Below are positions 6,122 to 6,178 of a DNA stretch of 6,178 nucleotides, in pieces. Source of the stretch: Gammaproteobacteria bacterium (GTDB lineage Bacteria; Pseudomonadota; Gammaproteobacteria; Arenicellales; DRJH01); the NCBI GenBank assembly GCA_011052285.1, contig DRJH01000168.1, positions 1 to 6,178 on the forward strand, given 5' to 3'. The notes beneath the pieces are model-generated. The model saw only the letters and a program-made list of their open reading frames with translations. It had not been told where the DNA came from and searched no databases. A program made the translations under genes and the position numbers. Each line of letters begins with the position of its first letter. The first letter of the stretch is position 1.

Positions 6122-6178
6122 ATGGGCATGCAGGTCATGGACGCCCAGGCCTTGAACGCTCAGGCCTTGAATGCTCAG
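6122..6178 (+). CDS. Start of the next gene in the nir operon (identity unresolved)
   Basis: An open frame of 19 codons begins 15 bp after the nirF stop and reads MGMQVMDAQALNAQALNAQ to the window edge. In many nir clusters the gene after nirF encodes the Lrp/AsnC-like siroheme decarboxylase subunit NirD (or NirD-NirL), which converts siroheme toward d1. That identity is inference from position, since no diagnostic residues are visible yet. In-frame ATGs at 6122, 6128 and 6137 compete; a GAG at 6112-6114 is the nearest Shine-Dalgarno-like signal. The codons visible are partly a tandem repeat. Confidence 0.5.
   Translation, partial: MGMQVMDAQALNAQALNAQ
6146..6178 (+). repeat. 15-bp tandem direct repeat, in frame, cut by the window edge
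   Basis: CAGGCCTTGAACGCT (6146-6160) is followed directly by CAGGCCTTGAATGCT (6161-6175), differing in one third-position base, and a further CAG begins at 6176. In the downstream frame each unit encodes QALNA, so gain or loss of a unit would not break the gene. The total copy number is unknown because the window ends inside the array. Confidence 0.85.

Overview
The window is a denitrification locus: the 5' part of a nir cluster encoding cytochrome cd1 nitrite reductase (nirS) and the first genes for making its heme d1 cofactor. Gene content, bacterial-type signal peptides, and FNR/DNR-type control point to a denitrifying pseudomonadote. A gamma- or betaproteobacterium of moderate GC is my best guess, but no marker gene fixes the taxon.

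Layout. Bases 1-727 (minus strand) hold most of a DMT/EamA-family membrane transporter that runs off the left edge. A short divergent gap (728-864) separates it from a small plus-strand gene for a membrane-anchored Sel1-repeat protein (865-1335). The apparently empty stretch 1336-1850 contains two things: a decayed C-terminal fragment of a second nirS copy (about 1411-1674), and the nirS promoter. The promoter has a perfect FNR/DNR box (TTGAT-N4-ATCAA, 1735-1748) centred 41.5 bp upstream of the start point implied by a TATAGT -10 element. nirS itself is intact (1851-3539) and is followed by a strong intrinsic terminator (3559-3598). A 16-bp perfect inverted repeat of unknown role (3652-3706) comes next. 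Then nirE (3762-4571), nirC (4519-4911) and nirF (4904-6106) are packed with overlapping ends, and another open frame begins at 6122 and leaves the window.

How the genes work together. NirS reduces nitrite to nitric oxide in the periplasm and needs heme c and heme d1. NirE makes precorrin-2 in the cytoplasm, the first committed step toward d1. NirF is a periplasmic propeller protein required late in d1 synthesis. NirC is a small periplasmic c-type cytochrome that exchanges electrons in d1 maturation or with NirS. The terminator after nirS probably lets the abundant enzyme be expressed above the biosynthetic genes.

The most notable observation is the nirS pseudogene fragment just upstream of the functional nirS. 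It carries stop codons, an 8-nt tandem duplication that shifts the frame, a compensating loss of about 8 nt, and a 1-nt loss at the ancestral stop. It implies that this locus once had two nirS copies. I see no evidence of an entirely new system; the rest is a recognisable nir cluster.
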